From Candidatus Sedimenticola sp. (ex Thyasira tokunagai) (GTDB taxonomy: Bacteria; Pseudomonadota; Gammaproteobacteria; Chromatiales; Chromatiaceae): a stretch of DNA of 64,000 nucleotides. This document shows, piece after piece, positions 8,617 through 16,802 of this stretch. Under the pieces are notes generated by a model. That model saw nothing but the letters and a program-made list of their open reading frames with translations. It had not been told where the DNA came from and did no database searches. The translations under genes and the position numbers were made by a program. The DNA is taken from positions 248,598 to 312,597 of the forward strand of contig CP134874.1 of NCBI GenBank assembly GCA_037318855.1, given 5' to 3'. Positions within the stretch are counted from its first letter, which is position 1. Each line of letters starts with the position of its first letter.

Positions 8617-9441
8617 TTATGCTGCTTCCGGCAACATGATTTCACCAAAATATGCCTGATCCGGGGTTTTTCCCAAGCTCTGGTGTTTCCGTTCCGAATT
8701 GTAAAACTTCAAGTAGTCGCCAATTCCGGAACGTGCTTCATTCACAGACTCATAGGCCCGCAGATAGACCTCTTCATATTTGACGCTACGCCAAAGCCGC
8801 TCAATGAAGACATTGTCCACCCAACGCCCCTTGCCGTCCATACTGATCTTTACCCCTGACGCCTTCAGTACGCTCGTAAATGCCTCACTTGTGAATTGTG
8901 CTCCTTGATCTGTGTTGAATATCTCTGGTGCACCATAACGTCTAATAGCTTCCTCCAGTGCATCAACACAAAAGTCACTCTCCATCGTGTTGGAAAGACG
9001 CCAGCTCAATACTCTGCGACTATACCAGTCCATAATTGCCACCAGATAAACAAAACCTCTGGCCATCGGAATATAGGTAATGTCACTGCAGTAAACCTGG
9101 CCTGGGCGATTGATATCCAACCCCTTCAACAGGTAGGGGTAGATCTTGTGTCCCTTGCCTGGCCGGCTGGTACCCTTCTTGGGATATAAGGCCGTTACCC
9201 CCATTTGGCGCATCAACCGCTGTACACGTTTGCGGTTGATATCGTAACCCTCTTCCCATAGCCAATCACGAATCCGGCGGCTGCCATAGAAGGGGCGCTT
9301 CAGGTGCATCTCATCAATGCGGTGCATCAGCTTCAGGTCTTCGTCTGACACGCCCTTGGGCTGATAGTAAACAGAAGACCGATTCAGTGACAGCAACTGG
9401 CATTGACGGGTTGCAGGCAAAGTATGCTGCCGATCGATCAT
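8617..9441 (-). CDS. IS3-family transposase OrfB (DDE)
   Basis: It is identical to the copy A product over nearly its whole 274 residues; the last residues differ (LPEAA for LPEEA). The rve motifs YCSDITYIP, NTDQGAQFTS and ERLWRSVKYEEV are all present. Its expression depends on frameshifting from the upstream orfA. Confidence 0.9.
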   Translation of the reverse strand: MIDRQHTLPATRQCQLLSLNRSSVYYQPKGVSDEDLKLMHRIDEMHLKRPFYGSRRIRDWLWEEGYDINRKRVQRLMRQMGVTALYPKKGTSRPGKGHKIYPYLLKGLDINRPGQVYCSDITYIPMARGFVYLVAIMDWYSRRVLSWRLSNTMESDFCVDALEEAIRRYGAPEIFNTDQGAQFTSEAFTSVLKASGVKISMDGKGRWVDNVFIERLWRSVKYEEVYLRAYESVNEARSGIGDYLKFYNSERKHQSLGKTPDQAYFGEIMLPEAA

Positions 9442-9481
9442 CCCTTTCCTTTCGGACCGTGAATCCTTTCCAGTCCTTGTT

Positions 9482-9784
9482 CTAAAAATCCCGTTCCATA
9501 GTTAGCTGACCAATCTTGGCGTGCAGCTCTTTGATCTTGTGCTCACTCTCCTCGGCCTGTTTCTCAGAGCGACCAAATACCTGATCGGCATTGCCCATCA
9601 GTTGACGCCTCCACTCGGTGATCTGATTGGGATGAACATCAAACTGTTCAGCCAGTTCTGCCATAGTTTTATCACCCTTCAAGGCTGCCACAGCTACCTT
9701 GGCCTTGAAGTTTGATGAATGGTTTCTACGTTTTCTTCTCATCTTCTGCTCCTGTCTCTCGGACAATAGTGTTGCAGAAGACAC
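9482..9784 (-). CDS. IS3-family transposase OrfA
   Basis: The 100-residue N-terminal half has an HTH (MAELAEQFDVHPNQITEWRR) and a zipper-like tail ending MERDF. The frame stops at TAG after gatttt because this copy has five A (plus strand) where copy A has six. In copy A the frame runs on for 18 residues and overlaps orfB; here the shorter run may alter or set the slippage signal. Upstream bases lead straight to the IS end. Confidence 0.85.
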   Translation of the reverse strand: MSSATLLSERQEQKMRRKRRNHSSNFKAKVAVAALKGDKTMAELAEQFDVHPNQITEWRRQLMGNADQVFGRSEKQAEESEHKIKELHAKIGQLTMERDF

Positions 9785-9836
9785 TTAAACTTTCCTTATC
9801 CCTGTCCGACTACTGGGGTCCACCACTGAGGTCACT

Positions 9837-10115
9837 ATGAACAAAACTGAACTTATAGAGGCCATTGCTGAATCGGCCGGTACATCTAAATCCACCGCAC
9901 AAGCCGCTGTTAATGCACTCCTGAGTAATATCAGCGACTCCCTTATTAAAGGTGACGATGTACAGATTGTCGGATTTGGTACCTTTACTGTGCGTGATCG
10001 TGCTGCCCGCACCGGTCGTAATCCACAAACAGGGGCCACCTTGAATATTCCCGCTTCTAAAGTGCCTGCTTTTAAACCAGGCAAGGCGCTCAAGGACAGT
10101 GTAAACAACGTTTAG
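9837..10115 (+). CDS. HU-family DNA-binding protein
   Basis: The 92 residues are a complete [20 protein letters not shown] start, [25 protein letters not shown] arm base and the [21 protein letters not shown] arm and C-terminus with its conserved proline. HU bends DNA as a dimer and helps many recombination and replication reactions. IS3 copy B ends 14 bases upstream, so the native promoter has probably been replaced. It lies between two groups of 27-bp sites, which may be chance. Confidence 0.95.
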   Translation: MNKTELIEAIAESAGTSKSTAQAAVNALLSNISDSLIKGDDVQIVGFGTFTVRDRAARTGRNPQTGATLNIPASKVPAFKPGKALKDSVNNV

Positions 10116-10299
10116 ATAGTCTTATTGATTTTTTTTGAGTCATCTAAAGATTGAAGCTGAAACGCTTTCACACACAAAAATTCACAGTCTCTAATAAAGC
10201 CACATTGGCAGGCCCGCATAGGAAGCAGGCTGCACACCAGAAAGTGCTAATGGCCAAAAATATGCTTTCAACGAGCCCTTTCTTTCTTAATCCATATGG
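10116..10299. other. intergenic, no gene seen
   Basis: No ORF, tRNA or clear hairpin terminator is visible. A TGAAACGCTTTCA palindrome (10157-10169) shares five bases with the 27-bp site arm but lacks the rest. Confidence 0.4.
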
Positions 10300-10662
10300 T
10301 TATTCAAGTTCATCAATAACCTGATCAGCGCCAATCAAAGGGATAAGGCGAAGGATCACGTTCTCCATTACGCCAGGGTCTCCCTTCGCCACTTTTTTTA
10401 CCTTTCTCTCGCGCCAGTCGAGCGTATTGATCAAGTTCGATGCCACAACTGAGTGTGTATCGAGGTTATCAACTGGAACTTCTGTAGCAGCCCCTCTAAT
10501 ACTGGTACTGATTGGGCAGCATATCAGCAGGCCTGACTTCTGATTGTACACCTTGCTTGACAGAACTAGGGCCGGACGGTATTTGCCTATTTCCTTCCCC
10601 TTGGTAGGGTCGAAGTCAAGGAATACGATGTCATTCCTCTCTGGTATATACCTTCTCGACAC
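10300..10662 (-). CDS. mazF: MazF-type mRNA interferase toxin
   Basis: From the GTG start (VSRRYIPERNDIVFLDFDPT) the product is about 120 residues with the PemK/MazF fold: GKEIGKYRPALVLSS, LLICCPISTSIRG and VKKVAKGDPGVMENVI. Family members cut single-stranded mRNA at short sequences. I chose GTG at 10662 because the family consensus begins there and the antitoxin stop lies two bases upstream; earlier in-frame codons would overlap the antitoxin. Bicistronic with mazE. The next 27-bp site (S7) lies just upstream of the pair. Confidence 0.85.
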   Translation of the reverse strand: MSRRYIPERNDIVFLDFDPTKGKEIGKYRPALVLSSKVYNQKSGLLICCPISTSIRGAATEVPVDNLDTHSVVASNLINTLDWRERKVKKVAKGDPGVMENVILRLIPLIGADQVIDELE

Positions 10663-10663
10663 T

Positions 10664-10945
10664 TCAACTCCCGACTTCGCTATCGAGGACAGTGGGCAGT
10701 TCATCTGCGTGTGCCTTGTGAGGAGTCATACCGACAAGCATGTCAGCTTCGCTATAGGGAAGCTTAAGGCGTTTCACAGCCTTCTTTCGGGAGATCATAA
10801 GTCCGGCTTTTGTTACCTCGATAGCAATCTTATCACCTTTACCCAGATGGGCCATATCGCACATCGGACGGGTGACGCGGATACCCAAGCTGTTACCCCA
10901 CGGCTGTATCGTGCCCTCAAACTTTGCTTTCGCTAATGCTGTCAT
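10664..10945 (-). CDS. mazE: MazE-type antitoxin
   Basis: The 93-residue protein has an AbrB/MazE swapped-hairpin N-terminus: IQPWGNSLGIRVTRP followed by LGKGDKIAIEVTKAGLMI. The C-terminal part would wrap the toxin. It precedes mazF with essentially no gap. A TTGTAAC/GTTACAA palindrome just upstream is the likely autoregulatory operator. Confidence 0.85.
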   Translation of the reverse strand: MTALAKAKFEGTIQPWGNSLGIRVTRPMCDMAHLGKGDKIAIEVTKAGLMISRKKAVKRLKLPYSEADMLVGMTPHKAHADELPTVLDSEVGS

Positions 10946-10961
10946 ACTAGCTCCCTATTAG

Positions 10962-10981
10962 TTGTAACAATGTAGTTACAA
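10962..10981. promoter_or_regulatory. mazE operator palindrome
   Basis: TTGTAACAATGTAGTTACAA is a near-perfect 20-base palindrome 17 bases upstream of mazE; a half copy, TGTAGTTACGA, follows at 10995. Autorepression by MazE-MazF complexes at such sites is known for the family; binding here is inferred. Confidence 0.6.
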
Positions 10982-11045
10982 TTAAGTATATCCAATGTAG
11001 TTACGATGTCAACCAAAAAAACGCCCGAAGATAGCTATCTTTCCC

Positions 11046-11072
11046 TTAAACACTATTACTGATTTTGATTCA
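11046..11072 (-). repeat. 27-bp cassette site S7
   Basis: TTAAACACTAT, TACTG, ATTTTGATTCA. It lies between mazE and vapC. Everything to the right of it, including vapC, is repeated after site S8 at 32.96 kb, while the sequence to the left is different. Confidence 0.75.
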
Positions 11073-11117
11073 GAGGATAACCCCGCCCGAGTTGATGGCA
11101 TTATTATGACTTAACTA

Positions 11118-11549
11118 TCATGTAGGATTCTTAAATTCCCAAGGGTTTAATATATCAACACTCGTAGAAATGAAATCGTCAACATTCCTTGTAACTACCG
11201 TCATATCATGAACCATTGCAGTAGCCGCAATAATGGCGTCCCGATCTGATCGCGGATCAGGTACATGCAATTTGGCACAGCGTTGCGCTACCGCAGTATC
11301 TACAACAAGAATTCGATCAGAGAATGCAGGCAAAACGTGTGTGTTGATCCAGGAGCGAAGCATTGCCCCTTGCCGGGGGTCTCGCCGTTCGACCAAAAGT
11401 ATTCCAGTTTCAAGCTCTAGAATGGTAATGACCGATAAGAAAAGTCTTGTTGCTGAAACACTCTCTGCCCAAGTCACGACATTTTTGTCAGCTTTAGTGG
11501 TTTTTGCTTTTCTCAATTCTGAAATGACATTGGTATCGAGAAGGTACAT
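11118..11549 (-). CDS. vapC: PIN-domain toxin (VapC/FitB type)
   Basis: The 143 residues carry the PIN acidic residues: MYLLDTNVISELRK (Asp), ILELETGI (Glu), DPRSDRDAIIAATA (Asp) and VVTRNVDDF (Asp). VapC-type enzymes are Mg-dependent ribonucleases. The start overlaps the antitoxin stop by one base. A nearly identical 3' part of this gene lies at 33.03 kb next to a recombinase gene, so this toxin-antitoxin pair appears to have been moved as a cassette. Confidence 0.9.
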   Translation of the reverse strand: MYLLDTNVISELRKAKTTKADKNVVTWAESVSATRLFLSVITILELETGILLVERRDPRQGAMLRSWINTHVLPAFSDRILVVDTAVAQRCAKLHVPDPRSDRDAIIAATAMVHDMTVVTRNVDDFISTSVDILNPWEFKNPT

Positions 11550-11806
11550 TATGAAAAATCCGCAGGCTTATACAGATCATTGTCCAGTCGATGGGGTTCA
11601 AACCCTATTTCCGCAGCCTCTGACATTGCAAGTAATTCAATAATACTTTCTTTCTTATCTGTAATTGCTTGATACTCCTCAATAGTTAGCAAAACATGTG
11701 CAGTATGCCCCCGATCAGTAATAAAGACTGGCCCATGTAAAGCGGCCCGCTTTGCCTTGCTGACATCGTGATTAAACTCTCTACTGGAAACGGTAGTAAT
11801 GCTCAT
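11549..11806 (-). CDS. Phd/YefM-type antitoxin
   Basis: An 85-residue antitoxin: SITTVSSREFNHDVSKAKRAA is the Phd/YefM DNA-binding start and GPVFITDRGHTAHVLLTIEEY the core. The acidic, loosely structured tail would bind the PIN toxin encoded immediately downstream. Repeated GTAGGTATGT elements upstream probably serve as its operator. Confidence 0.85.
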   Translation of the reverse strand: MSITTVSSREFNHDVSKAKRAALHGPVFITDRGHTAHVLLTIEEYQAITDKKESIIELLAMSEAAEIGFEPHRLDNDLYKPADFS

Positions 11807-11836
11807 AACTAGTAACCTACTCTAATTAACTCTAGC

Positions 11837-11895
11837 GTAGGTATGTTACTACATTGGTGGCGGAAGCGCAATAAATGTAGGTATGTGCCTATATG
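11837..11895. promoter_or_regulatory. antitoxin operator repeats
   Basis: GTAGGTATGT occurs twice, at 11837 and 11878, 41 bases apart (about four helical turns), each followed by an inverted half (TACTAC; GCCTATAT). This lies 30-90 bases upstream of the antitoxin start. Confidence 0.45.
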
Positions 11896-11955
11896 TAATT
11901 TTGATGTGCAACCTTAAAAAAACTGATGGCTATTACATACTAATCCAGCACATTG

Positions 11956-11982
11956 CTATTTTTGCAATAGAATATTGATTCA
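11956..11982 (-). repeat. degenerate 27-bp site S9 (half site)
   Basis: Only the right arm ATATTGATTCA is conserved; the left half does not match. It bounds the vapBC cassette on the side opposite S7. It may be an eroded site or a recombination scar. Confidence 0.4.
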
Positions 11983-12417
11983 GATGCTCACCTCGTATGG
12001 CAAGCATTGCAGTAGTATTTACACCCAATTTTATGAATCTCGTGCTCTCCAGTAGATTGAGCATTTTATTTACACAGTAATTCCCCTGATGTTTTTCACT
12101 CTTTTAGTCCCATCCCAAGCCGTTTCAATTGAAGATCCAACAGGAAAAAATCTTTCTTATTGATTAACCTATTCGGAGGTTAGGTTTAACACTGAGCTAT
12201 CACGGCGATAGCCGCGTTCATAAGCTGATTATTCCCTTTGGCTGACGAAGAGAAGCCATCAAATAACGTCCGAAGGCGAAGGCAAGGACTCCCTTTAAGC
12301 GCCATGGATGGCTGAGGGTAGGCGGGCGTTGTTGCGCCTGGAAAAAAACACCATTCTTTCATTTATCCACAGGACCAAACGTTAAAGATCTTTTATTAAG
12401 TTAATCGCGCGCGCGCG
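11983..12417. other. intergenic, no gene seen
   Basis: No ORF with coding character is visible. It contains an inverted pair AACGTCCG / CGGGCGTT around 12259-12330 that weakly recalls an attC, and a CGCGCGCGCG run right at the luxR stop. Confidence 0.35.
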
Positions 12418-13203
12418 TTACGGTTTGGTGAGACCGTATCTCAGTGCGTAGAAAATGGATACGATTTGATCCCTGGATAATAGCGGACCCCCGTTTGCAT
12501 CAGTGCCGCCTAGCTTTATACAAATATCCCTAGACAGATTTTTAATGTACCCCTCACTTCTACCTATCTCGCTCGCGATTGTCTTATTGGATTTGTGATT
12601 TAGATACCCTTGAAATACCTTTTGTTCTACTGGGGTTAAAATAGCTATCCAGTTCTTGCAGAAAATATCCGGGCGATACCATCTGGTCATCACCTCCACA
12701 TGGAAAAGCCGGATGAATTCACTCACAATAACCTCCCTTTCGATTAAAAAGTTGTAGAAATCCCTATCTCCATTACTGCCGATAATGCTAGAGACAACAA
12801 AATATGGGTTTTCGTGCATTAAGAGGTACGTCTTACCACTAGTGATCTGGTGATCTCGAGCGAATTGGAAGACCTCTCTTTCCTTTTTAGTCATTTCGTT
12901 CATCTTGCGCTCAGTCTGCCAATCAATCACTTTTGTTTCGCCAGCAGCAGCTTTGGATAAGATGGGATCATGCAGGTCTAAGCGAGCTTCGTTGTAGGCC
13001 CCCACGAACGGGCCGTAGAAACCTGAAGCCATAAATACCGGTGGGCATTTACCCAGCATAATGTGGGGAATGATTGCATAAAGAACACCTCTCAAACCCA
13101 GCTTATCGAGTGCCTTCTCAAGGGCGGCAAAACCTTCGTCTATATTAGTAGCTCGTCTGAGCTCTTCAGTAAAATCAGATCGGATCTGGTTATAGTTTTT
13201 CAT
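12418..13203 (-). CDS. LuxR-family regulator with autoinducer-binding-like domain
   Basis: The 261-residue protein has an N-terminal autoinducer-binding-like domain with the family DP pair (NEARLDLHDPIL) and a following conserved Trp (KVIDW). The C-terminal LuxR helix-turn-helix is ILTPVEQKVFQGYLNHKSNKTIA then SEGYIKNLSRDICIKLG. No luxI-type synthase is near, so it would be a solo receptor. Some usual ligand-pocket aromatic residues are not evident, so a non-acyl-homoserine-lactone ligand is possible. The target genes are unknown. Confidence 0.85.
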   Translation of the reverse strand: MKNYNQIRSDFTEELRRATNIDEGFAALEKALDKLGLRGVLYAIIPHIMLGKCPPVFMASGFYGPFVGAYNEARLDLHDPILSKAAAGETKVIDWQTERKMNEMTKKEREVFQFARDHQITSGKTYLLMHENPYFVVSSIIGSNGDRDFYNFLIEREVIVSEFIRLFHVEVMTRWYRPDIFCKNWIAILTPVEQKVFQGYLNHKSNKTIASEIGRSEGYIKNLSRDICIKLGGTDANGGPLLSRDQIVSIFYALRYGLTKP

Positions 13204-13332
13204 AGCTCTCTTAAAAGCAAAACCTATACCAAGTCTAAACTACATCAGTATCTTATTGTTATGATTGAATAATCATGGATCTACTGGATTGACTGGATTG
13301 ACTCCTCAGGGTTTTTCATGTCATAATGACAA

Positions 13333-13578
13333 GCGTGTCTTTGATCTCGTGATGCGTTTTGGGAGGAGAGTAGACCAAGGGGCTCTCACCCTCAGCCTCT
13401 CGCAGAACGGTAAGTGAACGTCTCCGCTCATACCGCTCCCATCAAGCATACGCACCTTTCATCCCCTCACGCCAGTGAACAAACAAACCGGGGCTTTCCT
13501 TCATGCATCGGGCAAAAAGCGCCATCGCACGCATTTTACTGCGCTTAATCGCTTTGTGCTTACGCATAAACCAGCGAA
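13333..13578 (-). mobile_element. group II intron fragment (3' end, maturase tail)
   Basis: Read on the minus strand, this contains the last part of a maturase X/GIIM domain (AMALFARCMKE-like) and then domain V, with the GAGCGGTATGAGCGGAGACG stem and its CGTACCGTTCTGC partner, plus domain VI. It matches the fragment at 38.1-38.46 kb. Its outer flank (13333-13364) is the start of the dispersed repeat, which is the insertion site. A second intron joins it at 13578. Confidence 0.7.
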
Positions 13579-13579
13579 C

Positions 13580-14626
13580 GTAATGGTAGGACGCCCGGTT
13601 ACCCAAAGCGCCCCCATGCAGATCCGGACGTGCGGTACTACCGCATCCGGCTCCTCAGTAATACTCACTCCCGCGCAATGCTGGAGTCCCTATTCATATA
13701 TCAGGTATGTCCTGGGGAAGTTAAGCTTCCTTACTTCCGGCTTCAGGATTCCCTGTTGCCTCAGCATCTCATTTAACCCCACCCAAGTGTAGCTCCGTCT
13801 TTGGCTTCGCCTGTTCAGCCACTTATAAACACGTTCGATCACTTCCTTGTAGTAAAGCCATACCTGCCGACTGTTACCTATCAATCCAAAGTATTGATAG
13901 TGCCCCCGGAGGCGGCGATTCAGTGCAATGCGGAAGTCAGCCAGTGGGAGGTGGCGAAACTGCTTAATCCACTCCCCCATCCCTTTGACCGCCTGCACCA
14001 ACTTCTTCTTTGCCGTTCTCCGGTGTAGGCGAGGTCGCCTTTGGCGATCATGCCCCCAGTACAGTTCAAAGCCCAAAAAACAGATCCGCCGTTTTCCACC
14101 GGGATGGAAACGACTGAATCGTATTAACCGGGTCTTCTCTGGTGATAGCTCCAATCCAAACTTACCCAATCGTTTCGGCAGTGTCCGGTAAAATCGCTCC
14201 GCGTCCTCTCGGTAGCGAAACGCACAGACAAAATCATCTGCATACCTTACCAGCAGCGCCTCACCTTTCGGCTTGGCTTCCCTACCCGGCACTTTGCCGG
14301 GAACCATTAGGGTCTCCCAAGTTCTCGATACATCTCTTCGTACATGCCACAGCTTGAGAACCCCGCCGAGTCTCCACAACCTTGCCAACTCGGTTGCTTC
14401 ACTTGGATTTCGAGTACGTTACAGCTCTCAGGTGCGCGGATACCCTATGGCCTATACGATTCTCTGTGTACGCTTCACCTGTTTTGTTCATGCGGTGGTC
14501 AGTGGATAGTCATCCAGTAACTGGAAAGCGCTTGCTCTCCCCGCACTCCGCCACAAGCGCAACACTCAATACGGGTGGGTGGCTAATCCTTACCCGACAG
14601 GGACTTTCACCCTGCAAGATGCACCA
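13580..14626 (-). mobile_element. group IIC-type intron, internally deleted, beside an attC
   Basis: On the minus strand the intron starts at GTGCATCTTGCAGGGTGAAA, a typical group IIC 5' end, followed by CCCTGTCGGGTAAGGATTAG. It ends with domain V (GAGCCGGATGCGGTAGTACC paired to CGCACGTCCGGATCT). The reverse-transcriptase gene inside lacks its N-terminal part. The intron begins 15 bases outside an attC site, which matches the known preference of IIC-attC introns. Confidence 0.8.
13690..14388 (-). pseudogene. group II intron reverse transcriptase, N-terminally deleted
   Basis: The catalytic RT5 block ALLVRYADDFVCAF with its YADD is present, followed by ELSPEKTRLIRFSRF (RT6), CFLGFELYWG (RT7) and a GIIM maturase end with LRGHYQYFGLIGNSRQ. 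RT blocks 0-4, some 200 residues, are missing; the codons before about 14270 are not RT-like. Retrohoming by this copy alone is therefore impossible. Confidence 0.85.
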
Positions 14627-14640
14627 AGCTTCGCTTGGCG

Positions 14641-14731
14641 CGCTAACGCCTCACATCAACTGCATCAATAAGTGGTGCGACGAGGAACGAGGAGCACCGC
14701 TTTTTGGTGTCAGTTGGATGTGCTGGTTAGC
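14641..14731 (-). repeat. integron attC site, inverted
   Basis: On the minus strand GCTAACC opens and GTTAGCG closes a 91-base imperfect palindrome almost identical to the attC at 41807-41897, with a CGAGGAACGAGG loop. It follows the same broken antitoxin gene as that copy follows the intact one. It shows that part of the cassette array was copied and inverted to this place. Confidence 0.8.
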
Positions 14732-14735
14732 TGCT

Positions 14736-14990
14736 TTACCTTATTGATACTTCAAGCTTCCTACCTAGCACAGCAGCGAATTTCTCCAAAGTTGATAGCC
14801 GTATATCCTCTGCGTGGTTTTCCATTCGTGAAATAGCTGACTTTTTTGTGTGAAGTTTGTCTGCTATTTCTGCCTGCGTTAAACCAGATGCCTCTCTTGC
14901 CTGTTTCAACAGTACACCAATCTTGAATGCTTGATAGCCTTTATCAAAATCTTCGGTGAACTCTCCATCACACTCTTTTCTCTTACTCAA
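14736..14990 (-). pseudogene. HigA-type XRE antitoxin, N-terminally truncated copy
   Basis: The 84 residues equal the C-terminal part of the antitoxin at 41527-41802: HTH in [20 protein letters not shown]. The first residues are replaced at the junction with the dispersed repeat. The HigB toxin gene is absent here, so this is an orphan antitoxin, possibly still translated from an internal start. Confidence 0.8.
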
Positions 14991-14998
14991 GCGTGTCG

Positions 14999-15293
14999 CT
15001 ACCTCGTGAAAGATTTTGGGACATCCAAGTCTCCAAAATCGACTCGCCTACGCGACAGCCGTTATGCCCCGACCGTCCTGCGTACGTCACGATTCCGTAT
15101 TGCACATTGCAGCAAAGCTGCTTGTGCACTACTCCATCATGACTCCCGCAATGACTCTACGGCGTTTCGGATGCACTCCTTGTATGCCCTACATCGCTCC
15201 CTGCCGGTCGCAATTCCGGCCATACAACCGCGCCTACGCCTATCGGGGACTAATCGCCTCGGCTTTCAGCCTTCCATGGCGATCAGCGCTTGT
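14999..15293 (+). repeat. dispersed ~280-bp structured repeat
   Basis: A full-length copy running from CGTGTCGCTACCTCGTG to TTCCATGGCGATCAGCG; nearly identical to the copy at 42229-42526. It joins the broken antitoxin gene on the left to a broken plasmid-type gene on the right. The GGGACATCCAAGTCTCC hairpin lies at its left end. Confidence 0.8.
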
Positions 15294-15490
15294 ATGAGCG
15301 CTTTGCAACCCACTACAGCTACGACACCATTTATCAAGCAATGTCTGAACATAAAGCAGATGGTGGCTTGCAAGCAAAATCCCCTCGCCGATTCTTTACG
15401 ACTGTGCTTCATCGCCTTGCCCATCAAAAAGGAAAAGAATGGATCAAGCAGTGCGGTTCTCATTGCAAGTATCGCCAACCAACTCTTTGA
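15290..15490 (+). pseudogene. probable plasmid replication protein, C-terminal fragment
   Basis: About 66 residues (YERFATHYSYDTIYQAMSEH ... SPRRFFTTVLHRLAHQKGKEW) are open up to a stop inside the first iteron of the adjacent origin. I do not recognise the family from sequence alone. The position directly before an iteron array suggests the tail of a Rep initiator whose 5' part was removed by the dispersed repeat. Confidence 0.4.
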
Positions 15491-15634
15491 GACGGTTCTG
15501 CGACAAAAGCAATGAGACGGGTTAACGACAGTATGTTACAGAACGTGCCTGTGGATAACTTTTTACTCCCTGAGACGGTTCTGCGACACTCCCTGAGACC
15601 CTTTTACGACAGTCTTTGAGACGGTTCTGCGACA
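15488..15634. other. iteron-type replication origin (oriV-like)
   Basis: Five 18-base iterons of TGAGACGGTTCTGCGACA type start at 15488, 15513, 15571, 15594 and 15617. The last three are spaced 23 bases apart, about two helical turns. A perfect DnaA box, TGTGGATAA, lies at 15550-15558 between iterons 2 and 3, and AT-rich DNA follows. This layout is that of theta-type plasmid origins; it is probably a plasmid relic inside the chromosome or accessory island. Confidence 0.75.
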
Positions 15635-15775
15635 GTAGCCTTTTCACAAACCCTTATATATACTGGCTTCAAGAGGTATTTTGAAAAAGTGAGTACTGTT
15701 TTTAGTAGTAACGTATTAGTACCGTTATAACGGTTCTAAAAGAAAACCACCAAAAAAACCGAGTACTTTTCCTAT

Positions 15776-16018
15776 TCATTCACAGATATTGAGAATATAT
15801 TTAAGTATATTCTTAGACATATCCGTGCTTGTTCTCAGAAAATAACGCGCATTCGCCTTATTTTCCTCACTACTGGTTTCCCCCGCTGTCGTCCGCTTCA
15901 CTCCCGACTTCGCTCCGCAAACCACCCTCCTTTCTAAATAATCACACAATACATCGTGTTGCAGATCGTCACATTGAGCGCCATTGGGCTTCGAGATTCG
16001 ACTGTAGCCAATATTCAT
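15776..16018 (-). pseudogene. serine recombinase (resolvase) N-terminal stub
   Basis: MNIGYSRISKPNGAQCDDLQ is the start of a Tn3-resolvase-like serine recombinase with the catalytic Ser in YSRIS. After about 30 residues the sequence no longer looks like the family (KANARYFLRTSTDMSK), so the gene is truncated or fused to unrelated DNA. I start it at MNIGY rather than at the upstream ATG. Confidence 0.6.
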
Positions 16019-16054
16019 GCGTACCTGATCCTTATACGGCCGTTTATGGAACAC

Positions 16055-16642
16055 TCAATCTCCTCATCGGATTCGATTAAAACGTGTAACTTAATGCGTA
16101 ACATATTCATTGTATAACAAACCTGCTAAATGATTATATGACAGTGAAAAAGTGAAGGTGTACTTCAAGTAATCCTTGAAGAGCACTCAAGTAATCACCA
16201 AGTAATCACCAAGGTTGCTCAAGGTTTTGAAGGTTTAACCGAATTAATGAACCTTATTTAGGTATGACCTGTCTCTTATTGTGTCATCCGCAACACACGT
16301 TGCGGTCTCCAAGCTGGATATTAGTTCTTCACTATAATATCCAGTTGAAAACCCCCGGACCGTGTGAGGTGTCGGGGGTTTTCTTTTGTCTGGAGATATA
16401 AATTCACCATACGCTGTTTCTTGAGGTGATCCATGAGGAGGTTTTGAGGAAGTGCTGAGGAAATCGGGAGGAATTTGAGGTGAGGTTGAGGCCTTGTGGC
16501 CTCTGAAATACCCAGGGGGAGTGGGTGAAAATTGTTGGCCGTAAGTGGGGCAGTTTAGATGGCCATTAACATCAGGGAAAATGCATCAGCGATCTAATGA
16601 CCCATTACAGGGTAAGTTCCCTCTAGGGAACCTCTGATTAAG
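16055..16642. other. intergenic with AAGTAATCAC repeats and terminator
   Basis: No ORF is evident. CAAGTAATC occurs at 16166, 16188 and 16199 with an inverted TCCTTGAAG; the same unit, and the neighbouring AACGTGTAACTT, recur at 35.67-35.78 kb. From about 16420 to 16495 TGAGG/GGAGG is repeated eight or more times. Confidence 0.4.
16349..16387 (+). terminator. strong rho-independent terminator
   Basis: AACCCCCGGAC pairs with GTCGGGGGTT around CGTGTGAGGT, followed by TTCTTTT. No gene is visible immediately upstream, so it may be a leftover from a lost operon. Confidence 0.7.
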
Positions 16643-16802
16643 CTCCGCTTTTAGCGTGGAGGGCGACTAAGATGGGGTGTTCTTCTCGGTGCCCATGAGG
16701 AGTTTCAATCCGCGCCCTCGCGTGGAGGGCGACATTTTGGAGTGCCTCATTTTGATCAGTATCACTTAGTGTTTCAATCCGCGCCCTCGCGTGGAGGACG
16801 AC
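16643..16802. CRISPR. CRISPR remnant, type I-C-like repeat, two spacers
   Basis: Two 32-base repeats, GTTTCAATCCGCGCCC then TCGCGTGGAGGGCGAC, lie at 16702-16733 and 16771-16802; the second has one change (GGAC for GGGC). A decayed repeat, with only GCGTGGAGGGCGAC intact, ends at 16666. Spacers are 35 (16667-16701) and 37 (16734-16770) bases. Reverse-complemented, the repeat resembles those of type I-C systems. No cas gene is in the window. Confidence 0.8.

Larger units (their letters stand above)
8569..9822 (-). mobile_element. IS3-family element copy B
   Basis: The ends TGGACCCCAATTTTCGG and the inverted TGGACCCCAGTAGTCGG bound 1,254 bases. It is almost identical to copy A but lacks the IS256 insertion. 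It separates the gene-cassette run from the HU gene, ending 14 bases upstream of the HU start codon. Confidence 0.9.

Noticed and set aside
10157..10169. TGAAACGCTTTCA as a further 27-bp site
   Set aside because: Only one arm start matches; there is no ATTGATTCA arm and the spacing is wrong.
12259..12332. Possible attC with AACGTCCG and CGGGCGTT ends
   Set aside because: Only eight terminal bases pair, the inside does not fold as an attC, and no cassette ORF adjoins.
14931..15515. 194-codon plus-strand frame through the dispersed repeat
   Set aside because: It runs through the antisense of higA, the repeat and the rep fragment; the repeat copy at 42.2 kb also has an open frame, but other copies do not keep it.
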